A DNA stretch of 64,000 bases, taken from Thiobacillus sp. (GTDB taxonomy: Bacteria > Pseudomonadota > Gammaproteobacteria > Burkholderiales > Thiobacillaceae). The position numbers were made by a program, and so were the translations under genes. The notes beneath the pieces are model-generated. The model was given only the letters and a program-made list of their open reading frames with translations, was not told the origin of the DNA and did not search any database. Position 1 is the first letter of the stretch. Every line of letters starts with the position of its first letter. The stretch lies in the NCBI GenBank assembly GCA_030680405.1, contig JAUXVT010000010.1:58343-122342 (forward strand), written 5' to 3'. Below, one piece after another: positions 32,049 to 41,808 of this stretch.

Positions 32049-32435
32049 ATGAAGCAGTTCAGCCCAACCGAAGCCCATGCTTTTTTACAGACGCATCCCG
32101 AAGCGGTATTCATCGACTGCCGCTCGGAAATCGAATACCTGTTCGTCGGTCATCCCGTGGGGGCGATCCACATCGCCTGGCAGGACGGCCCGGACTGGGA
32201 CGTCAACCCGGATTTTCTCGGCCACGCGCGCAAGGCTGCATCGGCCAACCGTCCGGTGGTGCTGATCTGCCGCTCGGGGCGGCGCTCGATGGAAGCCGGA
32301 CGTTACCTCGAGAAATACGGTTTTCCCGAGGTTTATAACGTGCTGTATGGGTTTGAGGGCGACATGGACGAAACGCGCCACCGCAGCACGAAAAACGGCT
32401 GGCGGGTTGACGGCCTGCCGTGGGAACAGACTTGA
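32049..32435 (+). CDS. Single-domain rhodanese-like protein
   Basis: A 128-residue rhodanese (sulfurtransferase) domain with the persulfide-forming cysteine in VVLICRSGRRSMEA (about residue 75). The CRSGRR loop is of the six-residue sulfurtransferase type. It moves sulfane sulfur, for example for thiol repair or sulfur oxidation; no partner is adjacent. ATG 32049 is chosen because AGGAG lies eight bases upstream; an ATG at 32031 is also in frame. Confidence 0.88.
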   Translation: MKQFSPTEAHAFLQTHPEAVFIDCRSEIEYLFVGHPVGAIHIAWQDGPDWDVNPDFLGHARKAASANRPVVLICRSGRRSMEAGRYLEKYGFPEVYNVLYGFEGDMDETRHRSTKNGWRVDGLPWEQT

Positions 32436-32460
32436 TGGATTTGTCCGCGGATAAAAAAGC

Positions 32461-33488
32461 TCAGGCCAGCGTTACGCCCAGCCAGGCGCCGATGAAATAG
32501 GTAGCCAGTCCCGCAGCGCCGCCGATGCCGAGCATGCGCAAGCCGCTCATGACGGCGTGGCGGCCGGTGAACAGGCTCATGCTGGCGCCGACGGCGAACA
32601 GGCCTAGCGCGGTGAGCGCGATCGAGACGGTGAGCGCGGCGCCATGGCCGAACAGGAACGGCAACAACGGCAGCGCCGCACCGGCAGTGAAGGCGGCAAA
32701 CGAGGAGCTTGCCGCCACCCAGGGCGAACCGAGTTCGTCGGGGTTGAGTCCGAGTTCCTCGCGCGCCAGCGTGTTCAGCGCGCGCTCCGGATCCTGCATC
32801 AGGGTATCGGCCAGCCGCCGCGCCTCGGCAGCGTCCATGCCCTTGGCGGCGTAGATCAGCGCCAGTTCGGCGGCTTCTTCTTCCGGGTAGGTTTCCAGTT
32901 CGTCGCGTTCAAGGCCAATCTGGTATTCGAACATTTCGCGTTGCGCGCGCACCGACACGTATTCGCCCGCCGCCATCGAGAATGCGCCCGCCAGCAATCC
33001 GGCCACGCCGGTCAGCACAATGATGGCCGGCTCCTGCGCAGCACCGGCGACGCCGTAAATCAGCGCGGCATTCGACACCAGGCCGTCGTTGACGCCGAAC
33101 ACGCCGGCACGCAGGGCATTGCCGGCGGCGCCATTCTGGTGGTGCTTGCCGATGTCGTCGCGCCGGAGCGGCGTGCCGTGCGGCGGGTTATGCGTGTAAA
33201 GCACCATGCCGCGCACCTTCATCGCCGCCAGCACGCCGCGCATCGCGCGCGGCCTGAACACGCGGGTGAGACCGGCGACAACGCGGGTGCGCAGGTCGGG
33301 CCGAAAGGCGGCCGGTTGTTGGCCGCCGCTTTGCGTGATGGTATTCAGCCAGATTTCCGCCTGTTCGTCGGCCGCCTGCGCCAGTTCATCAAACAACGCC
33401 GCGCGCGGCGTGCCGCGTTCGCAGTCGGCCACCATGCGGTAAAGCCAGGCCGAGCGTTTTTCCTCCTGCCAGGATTCGTGCGGATCGC

Positions 33489-33492
<4 letters not shown>
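32461..33492 (-). CDS. VIT1/CCC1-family Fe/Mn transporter with N-terminal ferritin-like region
   Basis: A 343-residue protein. The C-terminal ~210 residues are a VIT1/CCC1 metal transporter: FGVNDGLVSNAALIYGVAGA, a cytoplasmic Glu-rich metal-binding loop (REMFEYQIGLERDELETYPEEEA, quoted in part), then three C-terminal helices. The N-terminal ~120 residues are soluble and helical with Glu/His spacing like rubrerythrin/ferritin-like domains of the MbfA type. It probably exports iron or manganese from the cytoplasm. The start overlaps the comM stop (ATGA), so it is translationally coupled to comM. Confidence 0.85.
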
Positions 33493-34979
<1,487 letters not shown>

Positions 34980-35243
34980 TTAGTCTTCTTCGAGTTGCTG
35001 CTTTTCCAGCTCAGCCAGGCGCGCTTCCAGCTGCGCCAGCTTCTCGCGCGTGCGCGCCAGCACCTCGGTCTGCACGTCGAATTCCTCGCGGCTCACCATA
35101 TCCAGCTTGCCGAGCATCGAGGTCACCCCGGCCTTGAGATTCTGCTCGATGTCTTTCGCGGGCGACTGCTTCAACGCCTCGCCCAGCTTGCTGACCAGAT
35201 CGCTGATGAAAGCGGGGTTGGGGAATTTCGGATTCGGGTTCAT
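34980..35243 (-). CDS. ubiK: Ubiquinone biosynthesis accessory factor UbiK (BMFP family)
   Basis: An 87-residue, mostly helical protein. The N-terminal amphipathic stretch FISDLVSKLGEALKQSPAKD is followed by a C-terminal coiled coil (TREKLAQLEARLAELEKQQ). It matches UbiK, which helps the aerobic ubiquinone biosynthesis complex through UbiJ. The ATG at 35243 is chosen by homology and follows a GGAGG. It is the first gene of the ubiK-comM-VIT1 unit. Confidence 0.9.
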   Translation of the reverse strand: MNPNPKFPNPAFISDLVSKLGEALKQSPAKDIEQNLKAGVTSMLGKLDMVSREEFDVQTEVLARTREKLAQLEARLAELEKQQLEED

Positions 35244-35318
35244 GGCGGCCTCCAATAAGTGGGGAGTGTAGCAAGCACTGCGCCTATGGCGTAGCACAAG
35301 CACCACGCTACGGCGCGC

Positions 35319-35366
35319 AGCACAAAGAGGGTGCATGGCGTTTTCATGGCGCACCACAAAAGTGCG
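35319..35366. promoter_or_regulatory. Two NtrC-like enhancer sites upstream of torF
   Basis: Site 1 (35319-35335) reads AGCACA-N5-GGTGCA and site 2 (35350-35366) reads CGCACC-N5-AGTGCG. Consensus is TGCACC-N5-GGTGCA. Each has one near-perfect half. They lie 60-110 bases ahead of the -24 element, a normal enhancer distance. Confidence 0.55.
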
Positions 35367-35427
35367 GCCTATCTTTGAATTAGCTGATCTTGAAATATAA
35401 CTTATTGTTTTTTAATGAAATATTAAT

Positions 35428-35443
35428 TGGCACGGCTTGTGCT
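35428..35443 (+). promoter_or_regulatory. Sigma-54 promoter of the torF-glnK-amtB operon
   Basis: TGGCACGGCTTGTGCT has the ideal -24 TGGCACG and the -12 GC at ten-base spacing; only one base of TTGC differs (GTGC). The start would be near 35454, 35 bases before torF. With the NtrC-like sites this predicts induction under nitrogen limitation. Confidence 0.75.
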
Positions 35444-35488
35444 GAATGGGTAGTGCAATTTTGCGCGTCTTCATTTTCGGAGAAACTT

Positions 35489-36247
35489 ATGAAAAAACTT
35501 GTACACGCTTTGGTTCTGACCGGTCTGGTGGGCGTGCCCGCCCTCGCAATGGCAGCTGAACAACCTGCTTCGCCGCATACCCTGAGCGCCAACATTACCC
35601 TGACCTCGGATTATGTCTTCCGTGGCGTTTCCCAGACCCAGAACCAGCCGGCTATCCAGGGCGGTGTTGATTACAGCCACGCCAGCGGCTTCTATGTGGG
35701 AACCTGGGCTTCGAACGTCGACTGGGTTTCACTTGGGTACAAGGAAGACAGCAGCATGGAGATCGATCTCTATGGCGGCTACAAGGGATCGCTGGGTGAT
35801 GTCGGCTACGACGTTGGTGTCATCACCTACTACTATCCCGGCGATCAAATCGCGGGTGCGAACGACCCGGATACCACCGAGGTTTATCTGGGCGCAAGCT
35901 GGAAGTTCCTGAGTGCGAAGTACAGCTATGTCGTCTCCGATCGCTTTGTCGGGTGGGGGACATCGGTTGGCAATGGAGACACACAGGGTAGCTACTACGT
36001 CGAACTGAATGGCAACTACGATCTCGGCAATGGCTGGGGCATCCTGGGCCACGTCGGCTACCAGGATGTTAAAGATAACGACGACGCCTCCTACACAGAC
36101 TGGAAAGTGGGCGTAAGCAAGAACATTGGTTTTGGTACGGTCGCCCTGGCCTACACCGACACCGATGCAGACTCCGTTGCCTACACCTGGGCGGGTGAAG
36201 AAGTCGCCGACGGTCGCGTGTTCGTGTCCTTTTCCAAGAGCTTCTAA
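35489..36247 (+). CDS. TorF-family putative outer-membrane porin
   Basis: A 252-residue beta-barrel protein with signal peptide MKKLVHALVLTGLVGVPALA. The mature part starts with LSANITLTSDYVFRGVSQT, the hallmark of the CHP02001/TorF family, and ends with an aromatic C-terminal Phe (FVSFSKSF) as for BAM substrates. Its position ahead of glnK-amtB under a sigma-54 promoter suggests passage of nitrogenous solutes across the outer membrane during nitrogen starvation. Start 35489 follows GGAG. Confidence 0.88.
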   Translation: MKKLVHALVLTGLVGVPALAMAAEQPASPHTLSANITLTSDYVFRGVSQTQNQPAIQGGVDYSHASGFYVGTWASNVDWVSLGYKEDSSMEIDLYGGYKGSLGDVGYDVGVITYYYPGDQIAGANDPDTTEVYLGASWKFLSAKYSYVVSDRFVGWGTSVGNGDTQGSYYVELNGNYDLGNGWGILGHVGYQDVKDNDDASYTDWKVGVSKNIGFGTVALAYTDTDADSVAYTWAGEEVADGRVFVSFSKSF

Positions 36248-36267
36248 CCCAGCCTAACGTACTTGTA

Positions 36268-36290
36268 CCCTTCCCGTTATCCGGGAAGGG
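36268..36290 (+). promoter_or_regulatory. Perfect 9-bp hairpin between torF and glnK
   Basis: CCCTTCCCG (36268-36276)/CGGGAAGGG (36282-36290), loop TTATC, no T-run. It is more likely an RNA-stabilising or processing element that sets different levels of porin and GlnK than a terminator. Confidence 0.55.
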
Positions 36291-36295
36291 GGTGA

Positions 36296-36667
<372 letters not shown>

Positions 36668-36678
36668 GGAGCATGAAC

Positions 36679-38160
36679 ATGAAAAAGCTATTTGCTTCGT
36701 TGGGCCTGATGTTTGCCCTGTTGTCTCCCAATCTGGTTCTGGCTGAAGATCCGGTCGCTGCGCCTGCTGCGGAAGCGGTTGCGGTTGAAGCGGCTCCGGT
36801 TGCCGAAGCGGCCGCACCCGCTGAAGCAGCACCGGCCGAAGCTGCGCCCACTGAAGAAGCGGCTGCACCGGTACCCGACAAGGGCGATGTCACCTGGATG
36901 CTGATCGCCACCATGGTGGTCGTTCTGATGACCATTCCCGGTCTGGCGTTGTTCTACGGTGGCCTGGTGCGCACCAAGAACATGCTGTCGGTGCTGACCC
37001 AGGTATTCGCGGTGTTCTGTCTGATCTCCATCCTGTGGGTGATCTACGGCTACAGCCTGGCGTTCACCGACGGCGGCGGCATGAACAGCTTCATCGGTGG
37101 TCTTTCGAAGATGTTCCTGGCCGGCGTGGATACCAGCGTCGTGGTGGAAACCTTCTCCAAGGGTGTGGTGATTCCCGAAATGCTGTTCATGGTTTTCCAG
37201 CTGACCTTCGCTGCGATTACCACGGCCCTGATCGTCGGTGGCCTGGCTGAGCGCGTCAAGTTCTCCGCCTTGCTGGTGTTTTCCGCGCTGTGGTTCACCT
37301 TCTCCTATCTGCCGGTAGCCCACATGGTGTGGTTCTGGGGCGGTCCGTCGGCTTTCGACGCACCGGCCGGGTTCCTGTTCGCCAAGGGTGCGCTCGACTT
37401 CGCTGGTGGCACCGTGGTGCACATCAACGCGGCCATGGCAGCGCTGGTGGGTGCGTTCGTGATCGGCAAGCGCATCGGTTACGGCAAGGAAGCGATGGCA
37501 CCGCATAACCTGACCTTCACCATGGTCGGCGCCGGCTTGCTGTGGTTTGGCTGGTTCGGCTTCAACGCCGGCTCCAACCTGGAAGCCAACGGCACCACCG
37601 TGCTGGCTCTGCTGAACACCGTGCTGGCTGCGGCTGCGGCAGCGCTCGCCTGGATGTTCACCGAGTGGATGATCCGCGGCAAGCCCTCCATGCTGGGTGC
37701 GGCTTCGGGTGCTGTCTCCGGTCTGGTGGCGATCACCCCGGCTGCCGGTTTCTCCGGCCCGATGGCGGCAATCGTCCTCGGCGCGGTGGCAGGTGTGGCC
37801 TGTCTGTGGGGGGTCACCGGCCTGAAGAAGGCGCTGGGCTATGACGACTCGCTCGACGTGTTCGGCGTGCACGGCATCGGCGGCATCATCGGCGCCATCG
37901 GCACCGGCATCGTCGCCAACCCGGCCCTGGGCGGCTCCGGCGTGTACGACTACGCTGCCGGCGCAGTGGCCGAGTTCAACGCCACGGGGCAGATCATCAG
38001 CCAGCTGTGGGGCGTGGGCACCGTGATCGTGTGGTCGGGCGTGGTGAGCTTCGTGCTCTTCAAGCTGGTCGATCTCACCATGGGGCTGCGCGTGCCGGAA
38101 GAACATGAACGCGAAGGTCTCGATACCGCCTCCCACGGCGAGCGAGCCTACACGATGTAA
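36679..38160 (+). CDS. amtB: Ammonium transporter AmtB
   Basis: A 493-residue ammonium channel with eleven helices. Conserved blocks: GLALFYGGLVRTKN, WFWGGPSAFDAPAG (Trp/Phe gate region), FAGGTVVHINAAMAALVGA (first pore His) and DVFGVHGIGGIIGAIGTG (second pore His). A signal peptide is followed by a ~40-residue Ala/Glu/Pro-rich segment (about 22-65) before the first helix. ATG 36679 fits GAGGAG eight bases upstream; GTG 36664 and ATG 36673 are in frame too. It is regulated by GlnK. A strong terminator follows. Confidence 0.97.
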   Translation: MKKLFASLGLMFALLSPNLVLAEDPVAAPAAEAVAVEAAPVAEAAAPAEAAPAEAAPTEEAAAPVPDKGDVTWMLIATMVVVLMTIPGLALFYGGLVRTKNMLSVLTQVFAVFCLISILWVIYGYSLAFTDGGGMNSFIGGLSKMFLAGVDTSVVVETFSKGVVIPEMLFMVFQLTFAAITTALIVGGLAERVKFSALLVFSALWFTFSYLPVAHMVWFWGGPSAFDAPAGFLFAKGALDFAGGTVVHINAAMAALVGAFVIGKRIGYGKEAMAPHNLTFTMVGAGLLWFGWFGFNAGSNLEANGTTVLALLNTVLAAAAAALAWMFTEWMIRGKPSMLGAASGAVSGLVAITPAAGFSGPMAAIVLGAVAGVACLWGVTGLKKALGYDDSLDVFGVHGIGGIIGAIGTGIVANPALGGSGVYDYAAGAVAEFNATGQIISQLWGVGTVIVWSGVVSFVLFKLVDLTMGLRVPEEHEREGLDTASHGERAYTM

Positions 38161-38186
38161 CACGAACTCTATCTCCGAAGGATATT

Positions 38187-38215
38187 GGGGCGCCCTGCAG
38201 GGCGCCCCTTTTTTT
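38187..38215 (+). terminator. Rho-independent terminator after amtB
   Basis: GGGGCGCC, loop CTGCAG, GGCGCCCC, then seven T: a perfect 8-bp GC stem. The following ~190 bases (38216-38402) hold no gene or site I can identify. Confidence 0.93.
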
Positions 38216-38488
38216 CGTTCGGAATCCCGATGAAGAAACTGCTGCCGGCGCAGCGTTTTACGCCGAACTTCCCGCTTTTGAAACCGGGTGTCGTGGGCGG
38301 CTATCGACCCGTAAGAGATGGTCGAAGCTAGCTCTCAGAATGTCCGTTGATGCACACCGAAAGCGACCTATTCAAAATCCTATCCCAAGCTTCTCGCCGA
38401 TAGTTGGGCGTCCTAAACAGGTGCATAATCCATCAGTCACCGGTCTCCTTTTTCATAACGTAATATAGAGACCGGACACTCAAAAGAC

Positions 38489-38577
38489 CGATAACAATCA
38501 TCAAGATAAACCGCCATGACGGCTGTCTCTACATTAATAAATGCTCGGCCCATGGGTCTCTTGAATAACTGTTAGGC
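38489..38577 (+). other. Candidate degenerate attC before the DUF1697 cassette
   Basis: A left box CGATAAC (38489) and TCAAGA (38501-38506) face TCTTGA (38559-38564) and GTTAGGC (38571-38577). The inner boxes are complementary and the spacers are five and six bases, as in attC, but the left R-box deviates from RYYYAAC. In the same cassette CCGGTCTC and GAGACCGG (about 38440-38477) form an inverted repeat with a ~22-base loop. Confidence 0.45.
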
Positions 38578-38583
38578 GTCGGA

Positions 38584-39129
38584 ATGCCCACCTTTGTAGC
38601 TCTGCTGCGCGGCGTCAATGTTGGCAAGGCCAAGCGCGTTCCAATGGCTGAACTCCGAACCTTGTTGAGTGAGCTTGGCTATACAAATGTGGCCACGCTT
38701 CTCAATAGCGGCAATGCAGTGTTCCGAGCAACCAAAGGAACACCAGTCAAGCACGCCACCGAGATAGCCAGCGCAATCGCATCCACGCTAAAGGTCGAAG
38801 TACCGGTGATCGTCAAGTCAGCGAAAGAGTTGTCCACCATCGTGTCCGAGAACGCGCTGGCTGAGAGAGCCCAAGACCATTCACGCCTGTTGATCGCGTT
38901 CGTACAAGATCCCAAGTTACTACCTGGGCTGGCTGCCATCGAGCCGCTGGTCGCACCGTCGGAGCAGTTCCTGGTCGGTAAGAGCGCTGCGTACCTACAT
39001 TGCGCGACCGGCATACTAGAAAGCAAAGCTGGTGAAGCCCTGCTCGGGAAGGCTGGCAAGTCAGCCACTACAAGAAACTGGGCAACCGTCCTCAAACTAC
39101 AGGCGTTGGCAAGTGAACCCGACGCCTAA
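38584..39129 (+). CDS. DUF1697 family protein (cassette gene)
   Basis: A 181-residue protein opening with MPTFVALLRGVNVGKAKRVP, the DUF1697 signature, and continuing with LRTLLSELGYTNVATLLNSG. The family is common in environmental bacteria and has no known function. It begins six bases after a cassette boundary and has no obvious Shine-Dalgarno. Its stop lies inside the following attC, as is usual for cassettes. Base composition is less GC-rich than the flanking chromosome, fitting acquisition. Confidence 0.85.
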   Translation: MPTFVALLRGVNVGKAKRVPMAELRTLLSELGYTNVATLLNSGNAVFRATKGTPVKHATEIASAIASTLKVEVPVIVKSAKELSTIVSENALAERAQDHSRLLIAFVQDPKLLPGLAAIEPLVAPSEQFLVGKSAAYLHCATGILESKAGEALLGKAGKSATTRNWATVLKLQALASEPDA

Positions 39130-39195
39130 CCCCTCCATCGAAAGGGACGTCCAAGGGCTATCGCCCTTGGACGCCCCTCATGTCAAACGTTAAAC
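39124..39195 (+). other. attC recombination site of the DUF1697 cassette
   Basis: This 72-bp site runs from GCCTAAC (39124-39130) to GTTAAAC (39189-39195), preceded by TCAAAC as L-box. Between them is a long imperfect stem whose core GTCCAAGGGC/GCCCTTGGAC (39149-39172, loop TATC) is perfect. Folding as a single strand gives the bulged hairpin recognised by IntI. Confidence 0.75.
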
Positions 39196-40130
39196 GTAAA
39201 ATTCGCATGCCGCGCAAACCTCCTCTAAACGAACGACGGTTGATTCTCGCGCGGGATCAGCGTCGAAAGTACGGCTCGCGCTTAACCTTTCAGGTGCAAC
39301 GGTCCGTGTACATCGGCGACCTTGAAAATGTCACTCTGCTGCTCCCAGAAGGGACTTTGGCCACCATTCAGCCAGGACAACTACTCGAATCGGAGGGCGG
39401 CAAACGCTATGAAATGGAAATTGTTGGCTTTCCGACAGCCAGCGAGGCAGAAAGCGCAGGCATGCAAATGGCCCAAGCGCTGCTGCTCTGCGCAATCAGC
39501 CTAGACTTTGGACTGCGCCTCAGCTATCACTCACACGAACCGCCCGCTGTCTTCGATAGAACTGTAAGCACGGGCGCTTTCATGTCGGCGGAGGCATATT
39601 CGTCCTGGCCGCAGCAGATAGTTCTCAATGAGTTTGAGAAGGCTCTCGCTGCGCCGCTCAGGGACCGAAGGCTCTTACTCTCCATGGAACTCTTTGCGGC
39701 GGCCGCGCTCGAGTCAAATGATCGAGCACGCTTTGTGATGGCGGTTTCTGCACTTGAACCCCTGGCGGAACAACAACCGATGGAGCCTGAAGTCTCGAAC
39801 GCAGTTGATGCGCTTTGTATTCAACTTGACGCAGATGCATCAGTCCCTGAAAACCTGCGGCAGTCGGTCCGCGGAAGACTTCTCCAGCTAAAGAGCGAGT
39901 CAGTCCGCCAAGCTCTAAAGCGGCTGTGTGGAAGGTGGTTCCCATCGGACCCGAATGCATGGACGCACATTGACCGCGCGTACGCACTAAGAAGCGAACT
40001 GCTCCACGAGGGCCGTCCCCACGACCTCGATATCCTCCTTCACGAAGAGACAAGAAGTATCGCGAACTACCTCCGTCGCATCTATCAGCAAGAGTATGGA
40101 TACGCTCTGCAGCGCGCGCCGACCGTCTAA
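39180..40130 (+). CDS. Cassette-encoded hypothetical protein with HEPN-like C-terminus
   Basis: A 316-residue protein of unrecognised family. The first ~110 residues are basic then beta-rich; from ~150 it is helical. Near the C-terminus AYALRSELLHEGRPHD contains R-x4-H with the LRxxLxH spacing typical of HEPN/ApeA-like domains, which are often RNases in toxin-antitoxin or defence systems. The ATG at 39180 lies within the attC; ATG 39207 is an alternative. No Shine-Dalgarno is evident. The HEPN label rests on one motif and should be treated as tentative. Confidence 0.6.
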   Translation: MSNVKRKIRMPRKPPLNERRLILARDQRRKYGSRLTFQVQRSVYIGDLENVTLLLPEGTLATIQPGQLLESEGGKRYEMEIVGFPTASEAESAGMQMAQALLLCAISLDFGLRLSYHSHEPPAVFDRTVSTGAFMSAEAYSSWPQQIVLNEFEKALAAPLRDRRLLLSMELFAAAALESNDRARFVMAVSALEPLAEQQPMEPEVSNAVDALCIQLDADASVPENLRQSVRGRLLQLKSESVRQALKRLCGRWFPSDPNAWTHIDRAYALRSELLHEGRPHDLDILLHEETRSIANYLRRIYQQEYGYALQRAPTV

Positions 40131-40145
40131 CTCAAACGTTACTTG
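40125..40145 (+). other. Collapsed attC remnant at the array end
   Basis: The R-box GTCTAAC is followed immediately by TCAAACGTTA, the same L/R junction seen in the intact attC at 39183-39192. The central hairpin appears to have been deleted. From 40146 to 40393 I see no gene, repeat or clear promoter. Confidence 0.35.
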
Positions 40146-40393
40146 GCTGCTTTGGCTTGGGCACCGGACGTTCGCATAAGTCACTGTGTATGACGGCTCA
40201 TGGCCGGTGACTGCCATTCAAGCGTGCGATTATTGAAAACCTAAGTGCGCCCGGTGAACTGGATTTGGGGGGCATGCCTGTGAGAAACGCTAGCCTGGGA
40301 GGGGGCGGCACGTTGATCGTCGCTCAGGGCGTGAAGCCAGGCAGGGTGGCATCAGGATCGGCGGCGTTGGCGGGACGAGTTGATGAATGTGGC

Positions 40394-40424
40394 AAAAACG
40401 GTTCCCGGCGACAGCCGGGAACCG
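40394..40424 (-). terminator. Rho-independent terminator of the methylamine operon
   Basis: CGGTTCCCGGC/GCCGGGAACCG with a 4-nt loop (40399-40424), perfect 11-bp stem, then TTTTT on the minus strand, 19 bases beyond the mgsC stop. It ends the nine-gene purU-mgsC operon. Confidence 0.92.
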
Positions 40425-40442
40425 CGGACAGTTCGGGCAGGA

Positions 40443-41807
40443 TCAGAACCCGGAAACGCCCGGAATCCAGTTGGTTCCCGCCAGCGGCACCCGTGCCATC
40501 GCCGCCGCTTCCAGCGTCAGCGCCACCAGGTCCTCACGCTCGAGGTGGTGGACGCTCTGCTTACCGCAGGCGCGGGCGATGGTGGTGAGCTCCATGTTCA
40601 GCGTCTTCAGATAATTCTTCAGATGTCGCGCGCCGACCTCGGAGGTCAGCCGCTGCTCCAGCACGGCGTCCTGGGTGGTGATGCCGACCGGGCACTTGCC
40701 GGTATGGCAGTGATGGCAGTAGCCGGGCGCGGTGCCGAGCGCAGCGTAGTCGGCGGTGGCATCATGGTGCGCACCATTCTGGAACCAGCTGTCGTGGTTG
40801 CAGCCCAGCGCGATCAGCACCCCCTGGCCGATCGACACGGCGTCGGCACCCATTGCCAGCGCCTTGGCGACATCGGGGCCGGTGCGGATGCCGCCGGAGA
40901 CGATGAGTTGCACCTTGCCTTTCATGTCCAGGTCTTCCAGCGCATCCACCGCCTGGCGCACTGCCGCCAGCGTCGGGATGCCGACGTGCTCGATGAAGCA
41001 GGTCTGGGTCGCCGCGGTGCCGCCCTGCATGCCGTCGACCACGACGACGTCGGCGCCCGAATGCACCGCGAGCTTGACGTCGTTGAAGGTTCGCGTAGCG
41101 CCGACCTTGACGTAGATCGGCTTCTCCCAGTCGGTCAATTCGCGCATCTCGTGGATCTTGATCGCCAGATCGTCGGGGCCGGTCCAGTCGGGGTGGCGGC
41201 AGGCCGAACGCTGGTCGATGCCGGCCGGCAGCGTGCGCATCTTCGCGACGCGGGGCGACACCTTCTGGCCGAGCAGCATGCCGCCGCCACCCGGCTTGGC
41301 GCCCTGGCCGATCACCATCTCGATGGCGTCGGCGCGGCGCACGTCGTCCGGGTTGAAGCCGTAGCGCGACGGCAGGCACTGGTAGACCAAGGTCTTCGAC
41401 GACTGCCGCTCTTCCTGCGTCATGCCGCCGTCGCCGGTGGTGGTCGAAGTGCCGACCTCGGTCGCTGCGCGACCCAGCGCCTCCTTCACGTTGGCGGACA
41501 GCGAGCCGAAGCTCATGCCGGCGATGGTGATCGGGATCTCGAGTTCGATCGGCTTCTTTGCAAAACGGGTGCCGAGCACGGTTTTGGTCGAGCACTTCTC
41601 GCGATAACCCTCGAGCGGATAGCGCGACAGCGAGGCGCCAAGAAAAACCAGGTCGTCGAAGTTGGGCAGCTGGCGCTTGGCGCCCATGCCGCGGATTTCG
41701 TAGAGGCCGTGCGCCGCCGCGTTGCGGATGTAATCGATGGTTTTGCGGTCGTAGCCGAAGGACTCTTCCTTGACGACAGGTTTGGCGGGATGTTCGTTGC
41801 TGCTCAT
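40443..41807 (-). CDS. mgsC: N-methylglutamate synthase subunit C (FMN-binding GltS-like domain)
   Basis: A 454-residue homologue of the central/FMN domain of glutamate synthase large subunit (GlxD-like). Seen are GMSFGSLSANVKEALGRAA, GEG-type binding segment GQGAKPGGGGMLLGQKV, the FMN site VDGMQGGTAAT and ISGGIRTGPDVAKALAMGAD-like region, and the 3Fe-4S cysteines CHHCHTGKCPVGI. With MgsA and MgsB it should convert gamma-glutamylmethylamide plus 2-oxoglutarate to N-methylglutamate. It is the last gene of the operon. Confidence 0.9.
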   Translation of the reverse strand: MSSNEHPAKPVVKEESFGYDRKTIDYIRNAAAHGLYEIRGMGAKRQLPNFDDLVFLGASLSRYPLEGYREKCSTKTVLGTRFAKKPIELEIPITIAGMSFGSLSANVKEALGRAATEVGTSTTTGDGGMTQEERQSSKTLVYQCLPSRYGFNPDDVRRADAIEMVIGQGAKPGGGGMLLGQKVSPRVAKMRTLPAGIDQRSACRHPDWTGPDDLAIKIHEMRELTDWEKPIYVKVGATRTFNDVKLAVHSGADVVVVDGMQGGTAATQTCFIEHVGIPTLAAVRQAVDALEDLDMKGKVQLIVSGGIRTGPDVAKALAMGADAVSIGQGVLIALGCNHDSWFQNGAHHDATADYAALGTAPGYCHHCHTGKCPVGITTQDAVLEQRLTSEVGARHLKNYLKTLNMELTTIARACGKQSVHHLEREDLVALTLEAAAMARVPLAGTNWIPGVSGF

Positions 41808-41808
41808 G

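Larger units (their letters stand above)
38403..40145 (+). mobile_element. Integron gene-cassette remnant (attC cluster without integrase)
   Basis: Core-site sevenmers of the form GTTRRRY recur at 38403 (GTTGGGC), 38571 (GTTAGGC) and 39189 (GTTAAAC), and RYYYAAC at 39124 (GCCTAAC) and 40125 (GTCTAAC). They bound short promoterless genes all on one strand. The DUF1697 cassette is self-consistent: its 3' R-box GCCTAAC is the exact complement of its own 5' end GTTAGGC, as required if it circularises. No intI is in the window. Three units are present: a ~168-base cassette without a gene, DUF1697, and a HEPN-like gene. Confidence 0.7.
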
